A stretch of DNA of 64,000 nucleotides from Seiridium cupressi (Eukaryota > Ascomycota > Sordariomycetes > Amphisphaeriales > Sporocadaceae): the NCBI GenBank assembly GCA_036674765.1, contig JARVKI010000152.1, forward strand, positions 1 through 64,000. Direction: 5' to 3'. Below, one piece after another: positions 25,546-37,046 of this stretch. Within the stretch, counting starts at the first letter, position 1; the number at the start of each line of letters is the position of its first letter. The notes under the pieces are model-generated. The model searched no databases, was not told the DNA's origin, and saw nothing but the letters and a program-made list of their open reading frames with translations. A program made the translations under genes and the position numbers.

Positions 25546-26520
25546 ATGGCTGCTAATTCATATTTTGGGATCTTGGCGGTCCTGCTGGTCTTTTTCGGAC
25601 TGGCCGAGGGACAGATTGCCCAGACCAAGGTTATGCTCGACGCAAGCTTCCGGACACCTGCGCCGCCCAACGAGGCTTTCGTCATGAATACCAATCATGT
25701 TCTGGTTTCCACCGGAGTCATGTTTTCTATCGCCATTGCATTTTCGGTCAAAGCCTACTTCGACGGCAAACGGTTCAAATCCACGGTTCCAATCGCCATT
25801 GTTTGCGGATCCGCGTTTTGCGTAGTACCAGAAGCCATCGACAACTACCTCGCGGGCTGCTACTAGTCTCAGTCGCACCAACCTAATATACTCCTTTTCT
25901 TCCTCATAGGGCGCGAGTATGATCTCTACGTTGGCGTTATGTGGTGGGCTTTCGGTGCAATCTTGGCGTACTTGCTATACGCCGTCCTGCTGCGACAAGT
26001 TAGCACCCGCACCTTGTGGATCTGCCTGGGCTGCTCGGGAGTGGCCGATATCGTTCTCGAAGAGATCCTGCTCAACTATGGTGGGATCTATATGTACTTT
26101 GGCCACCAACCCCTGGTCCTCATATCACGCTTCCCTTGGTGGTGGCTCTTCTCGAATGTCTCAAGCTTATTCTTATCTGTATGCATTGCATATCGATTCC
26201 GAGACTGATTCAATGGATGGAGGAGTGTTTTCATCATGGCGCTCATGCCGTTCTGCTACATTGGGGGATTCACCTTGTCTGCCATGCCAGCTATTTTCGT
26301 CATTCAAGGAGACTTTTCGCCGTTTACGACGCAGATTGGAGGTCTTGTCACCTGCGGCATTTCTCTCATCCAGGCTGGAGCAATGATGCACATCGTCCTG
26401 GGGAGGGATCCTCTTGATCTTGGCCAAGTTACATCGGCGATTAAACTATCTAGCGGTGGTCACTATGTCAAGGCGAACGGGACTCCGGCCAAGGAAAAGA
26501 AACTTGATGGTGAATATTGA
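25546..26520 (+). pseudogene. Multi-pass membrane protein with two in-frame stops
   Basis: A single 325-codon frame without introns reads a highly hydrophobic protein with about seven membrane segments. Examples are SYFGILAVLLVFFGLAEG, VLVSTGVMFSIAIAFSVKAY, VGVMWWAFGAILAYLLYAV and FIMALMPFCYIGGF. Tryptophan- and tyrosine-rich loops such as NYGGIYMYFGHQPL lie between them. It is interrupted by TAG at 25864-25866 (codon 107) and TGA at 26206-26208 (codon 221). The frame itself is never shifted, and sequence on each side is equally protein-like. TAG fits TGG or CAG plus one transition; TGA fits TGG or CGA. The family is one I cannot name with confidence. Its place next to the regulator suggests a pathway-linked membrane enzyme or transporter, now probably dead. 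Confidence 0.65.
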
Positions 26521-27186
26521 TGTTACCAAAGTAGCGTCACATGGCCACAACTGTGGAAATAGCTGCATATTGCTTGGTTGACAAGGTCCCTGTTTCTCGT
26601 TCGCATTTTGCACCCAACTCCACGCTTCCCTTCGTATCTCTAAAATGTGGGCAATACACATTTATGTATCGTCGCATAATCTACATTGTCGGTCTTGGAG
26701 TGCTGTCATGGCCCTTTTCTGCTACTGAGTACATAGGAACAAATGACTAGGGGTGCTAGAAGCTTTCCCAATTATCACGATCAATTAACTGTCAAAGAAG
26801 TGAAGAATCTGCTTTTCTTGCATTGATTGTTGTTCACAGGTGTGTAGAAATTTAAATTCGGGTCTGTTCTCTTCGAGCTATGCTGCTCATTATATGAGCC
26901 GTTTCAGGGTCCTAAGATTCGGTTCCATGTCAAGGGGCGTGCCTAAGCCACAGGTTTTATGATGTATCCTTTGAGTTTGGCACTTACGTCATACTCTCTA
27001 GTCCCTTGGTCGGTCAGGGCGCCGTGGCCGGCCATATGTCAATGCAAAAACACAGATTTCATATCAGAAAAGCTTCGAGACCCTGGAGAAATACGGAGAG
27101 TGTTCGCAAGAGGCCATATGTCTCTTCAAAAAGTTCTGTCATATATAGAGGCCACTCAATCGGTCACGTGCTATCCTATCATTCTT
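26521..27186. other. Intergenic between convergent genes
   Basis: Between the membrane-protein frame (plus) and the FAH-family gene (minus). Nothing beyond short unrecognised frames is seen. Confidence 0.45.
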
Positions 27187-28298
27187 CTATTCATAGTATA
27201 CCTCATTGATCAGGGTTCCGATCTCCTGGATGTACACTCTGATATCGTCCCCATGGCGGAGAACTACCTTTGGCTGTCGTGCCATGCCTATTCCAGGCCC
27301 TGTTCCGGTCATGATAATTGTTCCTTTCTCCAGCGTAGTGCCCTGCGATAAAAACGAAATTATGTTGGGGACACTGAAAATCATCTCGCTGGAAATAGAC
27401 GTTAGAAACATCGGCCGACAAGGCGCTTGAGGATTGGTTGTGGCCGAGCATACCTCGTGTTAGAGTCCTGGACAACACTTGAATTGTGTATCGCCTTGAT
27501 TTCCATTTTGTGCGGGTCGGGAATGGCCCTGGGGGAAACAAGAGTCGGGCCAATAGGTGCCGACCCGTCTTGACCTGCGTCGGGGGTTAGCTTACTTCAC
27601 GACGTGGCATTTGGTGATTGGGCAGAGCACAATACTCAGTCGGCAACTTTGTGCTTACCTTTCCCGAAACACCATTGACTATTTTTCAACTGCTGAGCCC
27701 TTGCGCTGACATCATTGCCAGCGGTATAGCCTAGCACAAAGTCGTATGCCTCTGCCTCGGGCACGTCGCGGCAGTCTTTTGAGATGATGAAGGTCAGTTC
27801 CGCCTCGTAGTCGGCGGTATCATCTTGGGCGACCTTGGCAATATTGATCTTGGCCGGAGACGGCCCATTTAGCGCCGTCCTTGGCTTGATGAATAGAACA
27901 GGAGTGTCGGGAATAGGCATCTTGGCTTCTTTCGCATGGTCCCGGTAATTCAGACCCAGGCACCGAATAATTGGTGTTTGCTCCATGGACAAGGGTGAAA
28001 GAAGCTATTGAATGGGGGAGGGGGGGGAAAGTCAGCTATGCGGCGGCGGTAATTGTCGTCGGGCGTTGCATGCAAGCATTAACAGGAGCTGGCTTACCTG
28101 TGCAACATGTAATGTCCGATCTGTCACGATCCCATCATAGACGGAGCCAGAAATACACTTAGCATCTACGTCTTTTCCCTGAACCATTGCCAGGCCGACA
28201 TCTGGAAACCTCTCATGGTCGATTTGCCCGAGATGAATCCTACCATCTTCCCTGGCCATAAAGCGGATTAGATGGGTCCATCCACGCGTGGATGCCAT
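27187..28298 (-). CDS. Fumarylacetoacetate hydrolase (FAH)-family protein
   Basis: Four exons on the minus strand (28298-28098, 28004-27659, 27574-27454, 27388-27187) splice in phase to 289 residues. The FAH fold is clear: IIRCLGLNYRDHAKEA, VLFIKPRTALNGP, the acidic metal-binding stretch ADYEAELTFII, YTAGNDVSAR, WCFGKGQDGSAPIGPTLV across an exon join, and GTIIMTGTGPGIG near the end. Members are Mg2+-dependent hydrolases, decarboxylases or hydratases of beta-diketo acids. They include 2-hydroxymuconate-pathway enzymes acting after extradiol ring cleavage. With an extradiol dioxygenase 2.4 kb away, a role on the ring-opened product is a reasonable inference. No damaging change is seen. Confidence 0.88.
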
Positions 28299-29393
28299 TT
28301 CTCTGGATGTGATGGCAGCGGGTAGGTAGTGAGCAGTTTCAACTTAGGGTAATTGTAAACATATAATGCTTAAAGACAAACGCCATGCAATAATCTGCGA
28401 AAGCAGAGTCTCGAGTATCCTACTTGAGGGCCCATGGCTATCAGACATAACCCTGTCCGATTTCGTAGCTCAAGACGGTTTCGGATGCAGTTGTTGCTGC
28501 ATGGCCCCGAAAGCTCAGTCCCAGTCCCTTTGACACTAGCCTGTCACCTTCATTGACTGGGCCATATTGTCCCGATAATGGTGTTCGTTAGTTTGCGGCA
28601 CTCAGATTTTAGGGCCGGGCTATCTTCGCGCTGATGCTAACAGCCGGGGTGGGGCACAACGGGAGGGCCTCCTATTTAGCACGGACCCCGGGGTAACCGG
28701 GACTGGACGGGACAATTCTAACTAGTCTTTGGTGGCTTGTCTGTCCTGACCTCCCGTGCGCTTGGCCATGAAGAATCCGAGATCGCGGCGTAAATTCTAG
28801 CCTGGCCTAGAACGTAGAACCAGTGTAATCTCATGAAACCTGCACTCACAATGCTCGTCCTTGTTCGTCATCCGGACCCTTGTGTTTGTCAATAGCAATG
28901 CTTCTTATGCCACGTACGCACAGCCAAAATCTGGCTTTCGCACCCCTGTGTTAATCAAAAGTGGACAAAGGAAAACCCTAGAAAAGTTGTTTCTCTTTCT
29001 AAACCACTTGAGCTAATCAATTGCACGGTCATGTCAATCTGAAGACCCTAGTTCGGTTTCTTCTCGCTACGCGAATGGGCTAACCTTGGGTAATGGATTG
29101 GGTCGTCTCGCCCCAACGGATATGCTTTTGCGCATTGCCTTTCACACCCCTTTCATGGGATTCCGTGTCTGCTAAACCTGGGCTTTAAGGTTATGGGACC
29201 ATGATCTACATTTGCACTCAAGACTGCATGTGATTGTTAAGGGAAAGACATCCGACGGTTCGAATTATCTAGAATCGTGGGATCGCGAACATGGTAGCAT
29301 ACCAAAGTATCGTGCCGTGAATGACTTGAACGATATGTACTTGTGTATACTGTTATGCTTCTCTCTGCTAGCAGGTGCGTGTCCGATGTAAGC
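28299..29393. other. Intergenic region
   Basis: Upstream region of the minus-strand FAH-family gene. It includes a TCCGGA site at 28871-28876 and no recognisable gene. Confidence 0.4.
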
Positions 29394-29783
29394 TCAAATG
29401 CCGCCATACTCGAGTTTAAGTTCGGTGATATGCCAGGGGACCACAAATGTCGCATAATAATCTTTAAGCGCATCAATGCATGCCTTGAAACCGGGAGTTT
29501 TCTCAAAGATCTCGTGATGTGCCTCGTATCATATCAATATACAATTTGCCCGGCTACTTGTCTTACTCACATCGACGGATTTCCAATTTATAAGTAGCAA
29601 TTGGTTTTCGGGATTTTCTATCAGTGGACTGATGAAATAAGCGTCGCAACCGTCCTCACTTTGCAGGACGCTTGCTACCACTGCCTTGAACTGGTTGTAA
29701 TACCCTGCGACCCCACCCTCCACAACCTTTGTGAGAGCAACCTCAATCGCTGGAGAGTGGAGAGTGTCGGCAAGGTGCGACAT
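29394..29783 (-). CDS. Small dimeric alpha/beta-barrel (ABM-like) protein
   Basis: Two exons on the minus strand, from ATG at 29783 (an in-frame ATG also lies at 29846) to a donor at 29570 and from 29522 to the stop at 29394, with a 48-bp intron. The protein has about 113 residues. It shows the beta-alpha-beta layout of the ferredoxin-like dimeric alpha/beta-barrel superfamily (SPAIEVALTKVVEG ... YFISPLIENPENQLLLINW ... HHEIFEKTPGFKA). Such small proteins are common in fungal biosynthetic and catabolic clusters as monooxygenases, cyclases or isomerases without cofactor. No active-site residue can be assigned. Confidence 0.65.
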
Positions 29784-29846
29784 TGTGTCTTCACCCGTGA
29801 CATTGACCAGGGCATGGTTTTGCCATTCGATATGCCTTCCATTCAT

Positions 29847-30718
29847 GGCGGGCTGGATTGCTTGGTGGAACTGGAAATAGGCGGGGCTGGTGAAGAAGAC
29901 ATGACTGGCAGCAAGGTTGTCCCAGAGAACGATCGCGACTTGAGTATATCGGTCCTCGAATTTCTTGCCCCTCCAAATCGCCTTGAGGCCTGTGGCTCTG
30001 TTTAATCGTGAGAAGCTATGTTACAAAGCGACAATAGGAGCTTGACAAGTGGGCGACGCCGTATGCAAACGTACTGTTGCAGGATATGGAATCCTGGCGC
30101 TAGATCCCGATTGATCTCATCGTCTGAGGATAGAGGCCGATGAGGCACAATGATCAACTGCAGTGCTGCTCCGCTTGCCATTCTGTTGGTCAAGTGCTGT
30201 CGCTTACGATGAACTCTTCTTGTTTGATTCTAAATTTGAAAAGCAGGATAGACAACTGGAAGGGCTTGCTCAAATTTAGTCGATCTATAGATGTCGCCCC
30301 ATATTCTATGTGTGTAATAGAGTGGACGATGGATACCTCGACTGAGCTTACAAGACCAATAAGACGTGTAGTGGAAGGCTTCCATCCGACCGAAAATTTG
30401 CCTTGGATTGATAGCCCATGTGTCCACTCTATTGGGTACCAACTTCCATCTGGCTTATAAAACAGTGCGAAATTCATCCGTCCTTGGTAGGCCCTTTTCC
30501 GGCGGGTGGAGCTGCTTCGGTTTAATCGTCGCAACCCCTATTTGGTGTCTAGTAGTTGGTAGGCGGTTTGGAGTCGGTGCGAGTGTTCCAGATCCGGAGG
30601 CTGAATCCAATACTAAAATGCAGAAAAAGGTTTATAATAGCTATTTCCCACTGATCTTTACGTTGGTGGCCGTGTTTGATACGAAGAAAGTCATCTTAAT
30701 GTTCGTAGATATTTCATT
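29847..30718. promoter_or_regulatory. Divergent intergenic region before the extradiol dioxygenase
   Basis: Lies between two outward-facing genes and is likely to hold both promoters. A TCCGGA site at 30593-30598 is about 120 bp before the dioxygenase start. The reading frames here have no recognisable domain. Confidence 0.4.
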
Positions 30719-31973
30719 ATGGACTCAATAATAATGCCTAAAATCAACCTTGAACGGATTGCCCATGTGTATTATACGCATAAGGACATTCACGCCGCTC
30801 AACAATTTCTCGAGGACTTCGGACTGGAGGAGTGCAAGCGTGTTGGCAACAAGACGTATTATAAGGGTTATGGCCGAGAACCATTTCTATATTGTGCTAC
30901 AGAAGGTGCCGAGGCTCAATTTGGAGGAGTTGCATTCGTTGTTGAGACAATCGAAGACCTGGAACTGGCTGCGAAAACAATCCCAGGGGCATCGGAGATC
31001 AGTGAAATGAGTGATGCGCCCGGTGGGGGCAAGCGTGTCACGTTTCACGATCCTGTCGATGGCTTCCCCTTCCATCTGGTCTTTGGCCAAACACTGCTTG
31101 AAGAGGAAACAGTCCTGCCGGAATTGGAACTCAACTTTGTAAGATGAACACAGACGGATCGAGCGTATCTAGCTGACGTGAAACGGGCAGCCAGCACACA
31201 AGAATCGGGGCAGCGGGAAATACCAACGATTCGACAAACGTTAGCAACTCCCATGATCAAGTGTATGAACTGAGGACTGAAGTTTTTATAATAGGTCCTG
31301 CTCCTGTCCATAAACTGGGCCATTTCGGCATGTGCGTGACGAACTTTGAGCGGACGTTCAAATTCTATAACACGCGGTTTAATTTCTATCCTACTGATGT
31401 AACTCCTGTCCATTGTGGTAAGATCCCTATATATTTCAGAATAGCTGACAAGAGACCCAATAGTTAGGACAAAACCCACAAGGGCAGAACGTTATAGTGT
31501 TCAATCGATTGGCGCGTGGAAAAGCACTAGTTGATCATCATTGCTTCTTCTTTTTTGAAGGCCCGAAAGCTCATGTCCATCACTCTTCTTTCGAAACTCA
31601 CGACTTTGACTCGCAAGTCCTCGGGCACGATTGGCTTCGCACTAAAGGCTATGAGAATTGCTGGGGTGTCGGAAGACATGTGATGGGGAGCCAGATTTTT
31701 GATTATTGGTAAGTGGAGCCAGAGCATCAATCGCGGACCCTCCACGGAGCACTGATACCAAGGTTATAGGTTCGACACGTCAAGGTTCATCGTTGAACAT
31801 TATGCCGACGGGGATCTGTGTGATGACACTCAAGAGACCGTCGTAGCTCAAGCTTCCGAGGACAACTTGCATGTTTGGGGTGAGTATGCCCTCGACAACC
31901 CACTCAATCATGTGGTTCGGGTTTTAATATCACTTAAACAGGACCCGATCTACCACCGACATTCCTGGCGTAG
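30719..31973 (+). CDS. Extradiol ring-cleavage dioxygenase (catechol 2,3-dioxygenase/VOC type)
   Basis: Six exons (30719-31138, 31191-31239, 31295-31417, 31468-31708, 31770-31879, 31942-31973) join in phase to 324 residues, or 319 from the second ATG at 30734. The protein has two vicinal-oxygen-chelate domains. The three iron ligands of type I extradiol dioxygenases are all in place: His in KLGHFGMCV, His in HVHHSSFETHDFD and Glu in FIVEHYADGD. The substrate-side residues around VDHHCFFFFEGPKAH are also conserved. It would open a catechol ring next to the hydroxyls (meta-cleavage) using Fe(II) and O2. It forms a natural pair with the FAH-family gene and follows the phenol-hydroxylase-like enzyme in a likely pathway. 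No defects are seen. Confidence 0.9.
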
Positions 31974-32739
31974 GCTTGGGGTCAGCAGCAAAAAAGTCCA
32001 GAGCTGTACGGAGTCTCCAAAGCGTAATCTGTCGCCTCATTCGGCGTCAGGGTCTAGTAAATAGTAAAGCAATATTTAAATCCAACTATCTGGCATCGTA
32101 CACATAAGAACTAATCATATTATGCTGTGAAGGACTTCTTATCCGTTGGAAGAGCACAGAATAGAGCGGCTCAATATCCGTCCGAAGATCTTAGTATATA
32201 GACAGCTCTTGAGCACCTTCTTTTCTAGATCACACTTAGATCATGACAGGTTATGCGCGAATAATTTTACACGCGTTTTAGTGTGACGAGTTTTCAGTCA
32301 AACTACACCACAGCTTTTGGTCCGGACAAGGCTTCCCCATCCATGCTGAAAGACTTGAATGAGACGGACAGCCGGCAGATCGAAGTAAGCGTCTTCTAAA
32401 CGCTTCAGCGGAAACGAGAACCACAGCCCAAGCCCTAGCTGTAAGCACTCGTCTCAGCTCTCAAATCAGTGGGTAATGTACAAAAAACCTCGACAAAGTC
32501 GAATTAGCCGTACTAATCATGCTCGGTAGCTAGCATGAACATGAAAATAACAAACAACTAAATAACAAAACATGATCACCATAAACGATTCGATCACCGA
32601 AAAGTCGAACTTTCTAGACAGTATGCATTTGTTTCTACTTTACGTTCGGGGGGGGATGCTGTCTTCTTTCTGATCACAAAACTCAACTTTCGCTTATAAT
32701 CCCATACCAGTCGGAATCATCCCAGAGTCGGAATAATGC
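31974..32739. other. Intergenic between convergent genes
   Basis: Separates the dioxygenase (plus) from SDR 2 (minus). A TCCGGA site lies at 32321-32326. No gene is seen. Confidence 0.45.
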
Positions 32740-33747
32740 TCAACATGCGGTGTATCCCCCGTCCACTGCCCAGTGCGCTGAGAATCAGGTATATTAGAGG
32801 TTTGTTTGATATATTCGACCATTCAGAGTTGAACTTACCGCCAGTCACGAACGATGCAGCGTCACTCAATAAGAAAATGAGCACATTGGCAACTTCGCTC
32901 GCTTGACCCATGCGTTCAAGTAGAGTAGCACGGCTCATAACGTCAGCGCTAAAAACACCTCTTGTCTCGCCGTCCCGAAAGATCTTAGTATCAACCGGGC
33001 CTCTTTCATCGGCAGCACTAGTCAGTGGAAAGTGAATGATCAAGGGCAGAATGGAAGACATACGGACATACGGCGTTGACACGTACGCCGACTTTTCCGA
33101 ATTCGCCAGCTGCAGAAGCAGACAAGCCGATGACTGCATGCTTGCTCGCAGAATACGATGCGCTCTTCGGAAGGCCACGTAGTCCACTTGCACTTGATAC
33201 GTTGACAATTGCGCCTCCCGGCTGGGGAAGATGGCGGAGCTGTTGGCGCATGCAGTACATCATGCCGGATAAATTCACCGCAATCGTGCGATCCCAGTCT
33301 TTCTGTTCCTGCAGTGTTATTGTTAGGGAGTTTGTGGCTACCAATTTGACACAGATGCGTCCTGCTCACAATAGTTGCCGTGGTGGTATCACTTTCACCA
33401 CCTGCAATACCCGCGACATTTGCGCAGCCATCTAAACGGCCAAACTCCTTTACTGTGGTTTCAATCCACTGACTAACGGCATCGTTGTCGCTGACGTCCA
33501 ACTTCTGTGTGATAATTCTCGTTGAAGAGTACTTGGAGCCTGTTTATACTTGAGCAATTGAGATTCGGCTGGTAACTTGAAGAAGGAACTCACATAGTTG
33601 TGAGGTGGTCTGGAGACCGTTCTCGTTGATATCAGAAATGCTTATGCCGGCTGCACCCAGCTCTGCCAATTGGATCGCGGTTGCTTGACCGATCCCGGAA
33701 GCGGCACCGGTGACGGTATAAAACTTACCCTGGATGCTGTCCAACAT
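32740..33747 (-). CDS. Short-chain dehydrogenase/reductase 2
   Basis: Five minus-strand exons (33747-33594, 33539-33370, 33308-33064, 33002-32839, 32777-32740) give 256 residues in phase, with introns of 54-61 bp. The SDR signature is complete: TGAASGIG near the start, aspartate after the second strand (ISISDINENG), NVAG for NNAG, serine in VSSASG, YSASK for the Tyr/Lys pair and the closing WAVDGGYTAC. It is a classical NAD(P)-dependent alcohol/ketone dehydrogenase, only distantly like SDR 1. An in-frame ATG at 33810 would add 21 residues; the inner start matches the usual family length. It diverges from P450 no. 2. Confidence 0.88.
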
Positions 33748-34422
33748 ACTCAAACTATGCAGTCTGGCAGCTCGTTTATTCATGCGTATCTTATAGACGA
33801 CGGTGGCCATTCCTTCGAAACGCCATCGTATCTTATATAGAGCATCGAAGTTACTAACTAGCTAGAAGGATAAACTAGTATGTACAATAGTCCGAACAGT
33901 TTAGCCTGTCGTTCTACTGGCGTTGCCCCAAAAGGAATGATCACTTTGCGCGGGGGTATCGGAATAATGTGGCAACCGAAGTCCGGGGTGATAATTCCGT
34001 GACCCCGAAATGACAGCGAAGTAACTGCGCAAAGGTGTTTTGTGGAGAAGGTTGCCATACGGCAGGAGATCGCTTTTTTATTGCTGCGACCGGCATCCGA
34101 TTTCTTAGGGGTACATATCATGTAAATTATTGACCAGTCTCTAATAGGGATATATGGCTTGCGCTGCGTAGCTGGAATATATCTGGGTTTGGTATCAGTT
34201 TGATACTTTCAACAGGCTCAGCTACGGATAATTCCTCTGATAATCTATACTCAGTCAGTGGGCTGGACCAAATTCTACATATTCCTTTCGTCCGGCACTA
34301 AAGTTTGAGCCTGAGTTCGTGGTGCTCAGTCGTACTCATGATATAATAACGCCGTTCTTCATAGACCCTTTGTTCAGATAGACTTCACCAAGCTATAATT
34401 CCCCATCTTGGAGCAACTTGAA
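33748..34422. promoter_or_regulatory. Divergent promoter region between SDR 2 and P450 no. 2
   Basis: A 675-bp gap between outward-facing starts, mirroring the P450 no. 1/SDR 1 arrangement at 16.0-16.6 kb. The repeated layout suggests duplication of an SDR-P450 divergent pair or parallel assembly. No clear core promoter was identified. Confidence 0.4.
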
Positions 34423-36392
34423 ATGGCAACCAACTCAAACCTACCATCTTTCCTCTGGGTGGTGGTTCCAATCTTATGTCTTCTATTGCATAGGCTGTCC
34501 CGGATGGGCAAGCGCCACCCGCGGATGCCTCCTGGCCCACCGACCGTACCCATCTTCGGGAACGCGCTTCAGATTCCCGTCACTGGATTGGCAAAGAAGT
34601 AGGTGCTTTATGAATCTTGCTTTTAGATTCACCGTTGTTTACGCGGTTATACACCTCCTCAGTCACTGACATGGTACCAGATTCCGTGAATGGGCCGATG
34701 AATACGGCCCGATATACTCGCTAACTATTGGACCAACCACGATTATCGTGCTCAGCGACCGAAAGGCACTTCATTCGCTGTTGGACAAGAAGGGCAGCAT
34801 CTATTCTGGTCGACCGCTTAATTATGTTACCAACTATGTCACACATGGCGACCACTTGACTTTGGAAGATGTAGGTCTATCATGGCGTGAGAAACGCATG
34901 GTCGCCAGCCGCAATCTCAACCCGAAGTCGCTAGACGAAAAGCATTTCAAGATACAGGAGGCCGAGTATGTGTGAAAGATTGGTACACTGCTGAATGGGC
35001 CTAGCTTATTATTGTACAGGGCTGTTATTTTCCTGAACAACATCGCCAAGGACCCAGATACAGTGTACGACTACAGCCGGCTCTACACACTGTCCGTTGC
35101 TTCAACTCTGATCTATGGAAAGCGGGTTTCCGATATCCATTCGGAGTGGTACGAAAGATTCTTCGAGCTGATGCATACCGTACAAACCATCCTTGTCGCC
35201 TAATGCAGCTTGCGAGGTCAGCTTTTACTGACTTGGGCTATAGTGGCTCGAACTTCAAGAACCAGGCGCAAATCCCCCTATCGATGAATTTCCAATGCTG
35301 AAGTACCTCCCCGGTCATTGGAAGAGAAGGGCTAAAAAGTGCCGCAAGATGATGGATACGATGTGGGACGAAGCGCGAGAGGAGGTTGACGGACGAAGAG
35401 CAACGGGGATCCGGCGGGACTGTTTTATCGACGCAAAGCTCGATGAATATGAGAAAAAGGGTTGGCCTGAGTGGATGACACAGCACGCTTTCAACAATCT
35501 CTGGGGAGAGCTGCTTGAGGCAGGCGCCGACACAACCGCAAATCAGATCTTGACACTGATTTTCGCCCTGGCTAAAAATCCAGAATCTCAGAAAAAAGCA
35601 CAGGCAGAAATCGATGCACACTGTGGGACACGGAGGGCGCCGCTGTTTTCTGATTTCAACGAACTACCATACATCAACTGTATCGTCAAAGAAGGCATGA
35701 GGTGGCGACCAACGTGAGTATCAACAATAGGCCTCAGACTCAGGATATGGCAGAACTAATGCTTTTCTCAAGTGCGGGAACCGGCCTACCACATAAGGCC
35801 ACTCAAGGTAAGCTCTACAATTAAACCCATGAATTCTACTTTATGTTTTCTGATGTAGAATGTCTTAGACGACGAATACGAAGGATATTTCATCCCAAAA
35901 GGCAGCTCAATCTTTGTTCCTATTTGGTCCATGCACCATGACCCTAAGCAATATCCTAATCATGATGAATTCAACCCGGACAGGTATCTAAACCATCCTA
36001 AACTAGCGAATGAATATGCTGTCAGTCCGGACTATAACAACCGAGATAAGTATTGCCTTTCTTCCAGTTTTACTGCTTTGGTTAACATATAGAGATATTA
36101 TTTACACCACTATGGTTATGGAGCTGGTCGGCGTATGTGCCCAGGTCTGCATCTTGCAGAGCGGAATATGTGGCGGATCACGGCAAAACTTCTCTGGGCG
36201 TTTGAGATCGCAGAGCCGATTGATGAGGACACCGGTGAAACAATTCACTTGGACAAAGAAGCGTTCTCGTCGGCAATTCTTGCCTGCCCACTTCCATTCA
36301 AGATTCATTTAACTCCTCGCAGCGAAGAACATCTAGCGATGGTGGAAAAGGAGCTTGGGAACGCACAATCATTCATGTCAATGTGGGAGTAG
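34423..36392 (+). CDS. Cytochrome P450 no. 2 (intact)
   Basis: Seven exons (34423-34598, 34681-34965, 35020-35179, 35244-35713, 35773-35807, 35869-36049, 36095-36392) join in phase to 534 residues. The features are a membrane anchor (FLWVVVPILCLLLHRL), a proline-rich hinge (PPGPPTVPIFGN), the I-helix oxygen-binding EAGADTTANQ, ExxR-region sequence around KEGMRWRP, FNPDRY, and the heme loop HHYGYGAGRRMCPG with the thiolate cysteine. It is a paralogue of P450 no. 1 with the same exon plan. As an ER-bound monooxygenase it could hydroxylate or demethylate the pathway substrate; the specific reaction is not deducible. A second ATG lies 15 bp upstream at 34408. Confidence 0.9.
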
Positions 36393-37046
36393 CTGCGATA
36401 GCACCATAACAAAGTTTGTGTTATTATTCAAGTAGTCAGGCGAGGAGACAAACCCCGTGTTATAGTAAAACCCGTCAGCCTGCTGTATTCTTTTGACCAA
36501 AATGGTCTTTTAGTATCATTTCTTCTCTCGGTGGTGACCCTATTTCCGGAAGCGAAGCTCATCACCCGGTCCAGAATCAAGTCTCGTACACCTGATCCGG
36601 CGCGGACAACTTATACCACTTCCAGACCTTTACGTTATTTGTGGTTCTCGATCCTGTATTTCAACCGCGAATTATCAAAAGATCAAAGCTTAGGATTAAA
36701 ACCCTGGAAGATGCAAATGAGCCTAGGATCTTGACTTACACAGTTTGTCGCTTTGTCCGGACCCCGCAAAGACCTTGAACATGATGCCCATTAGTGGTTG
36801 TACTGCAAGGAGTCCGGGCTATCATTCGGCCTATTAACCGGACTTCCTCGGAATCTTTGTCCTCACAATGCACCGTATTTTGGGGCCCGCAGGAACCCGA
36901 GGCGTGTTGTTGATTACCGAGTGCGCTACAATTGTGGATTTAGGTAGAGACCGCAACCACTGATATTCCAACACGAGCCCTATTTATTAATTGATTGAGT
37001 ATTAGCGTCCTTGTTGGTTTGTCTCTGGCTATTAAAATTATACAAT
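36393..37046. other. Intergenic region
   Basis: Downstream of P450 no. 2 and upstream of the second barrel protein. It holds a TCCGGA site at 36756-36761. No gene is seen. Confidence 0.4.
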
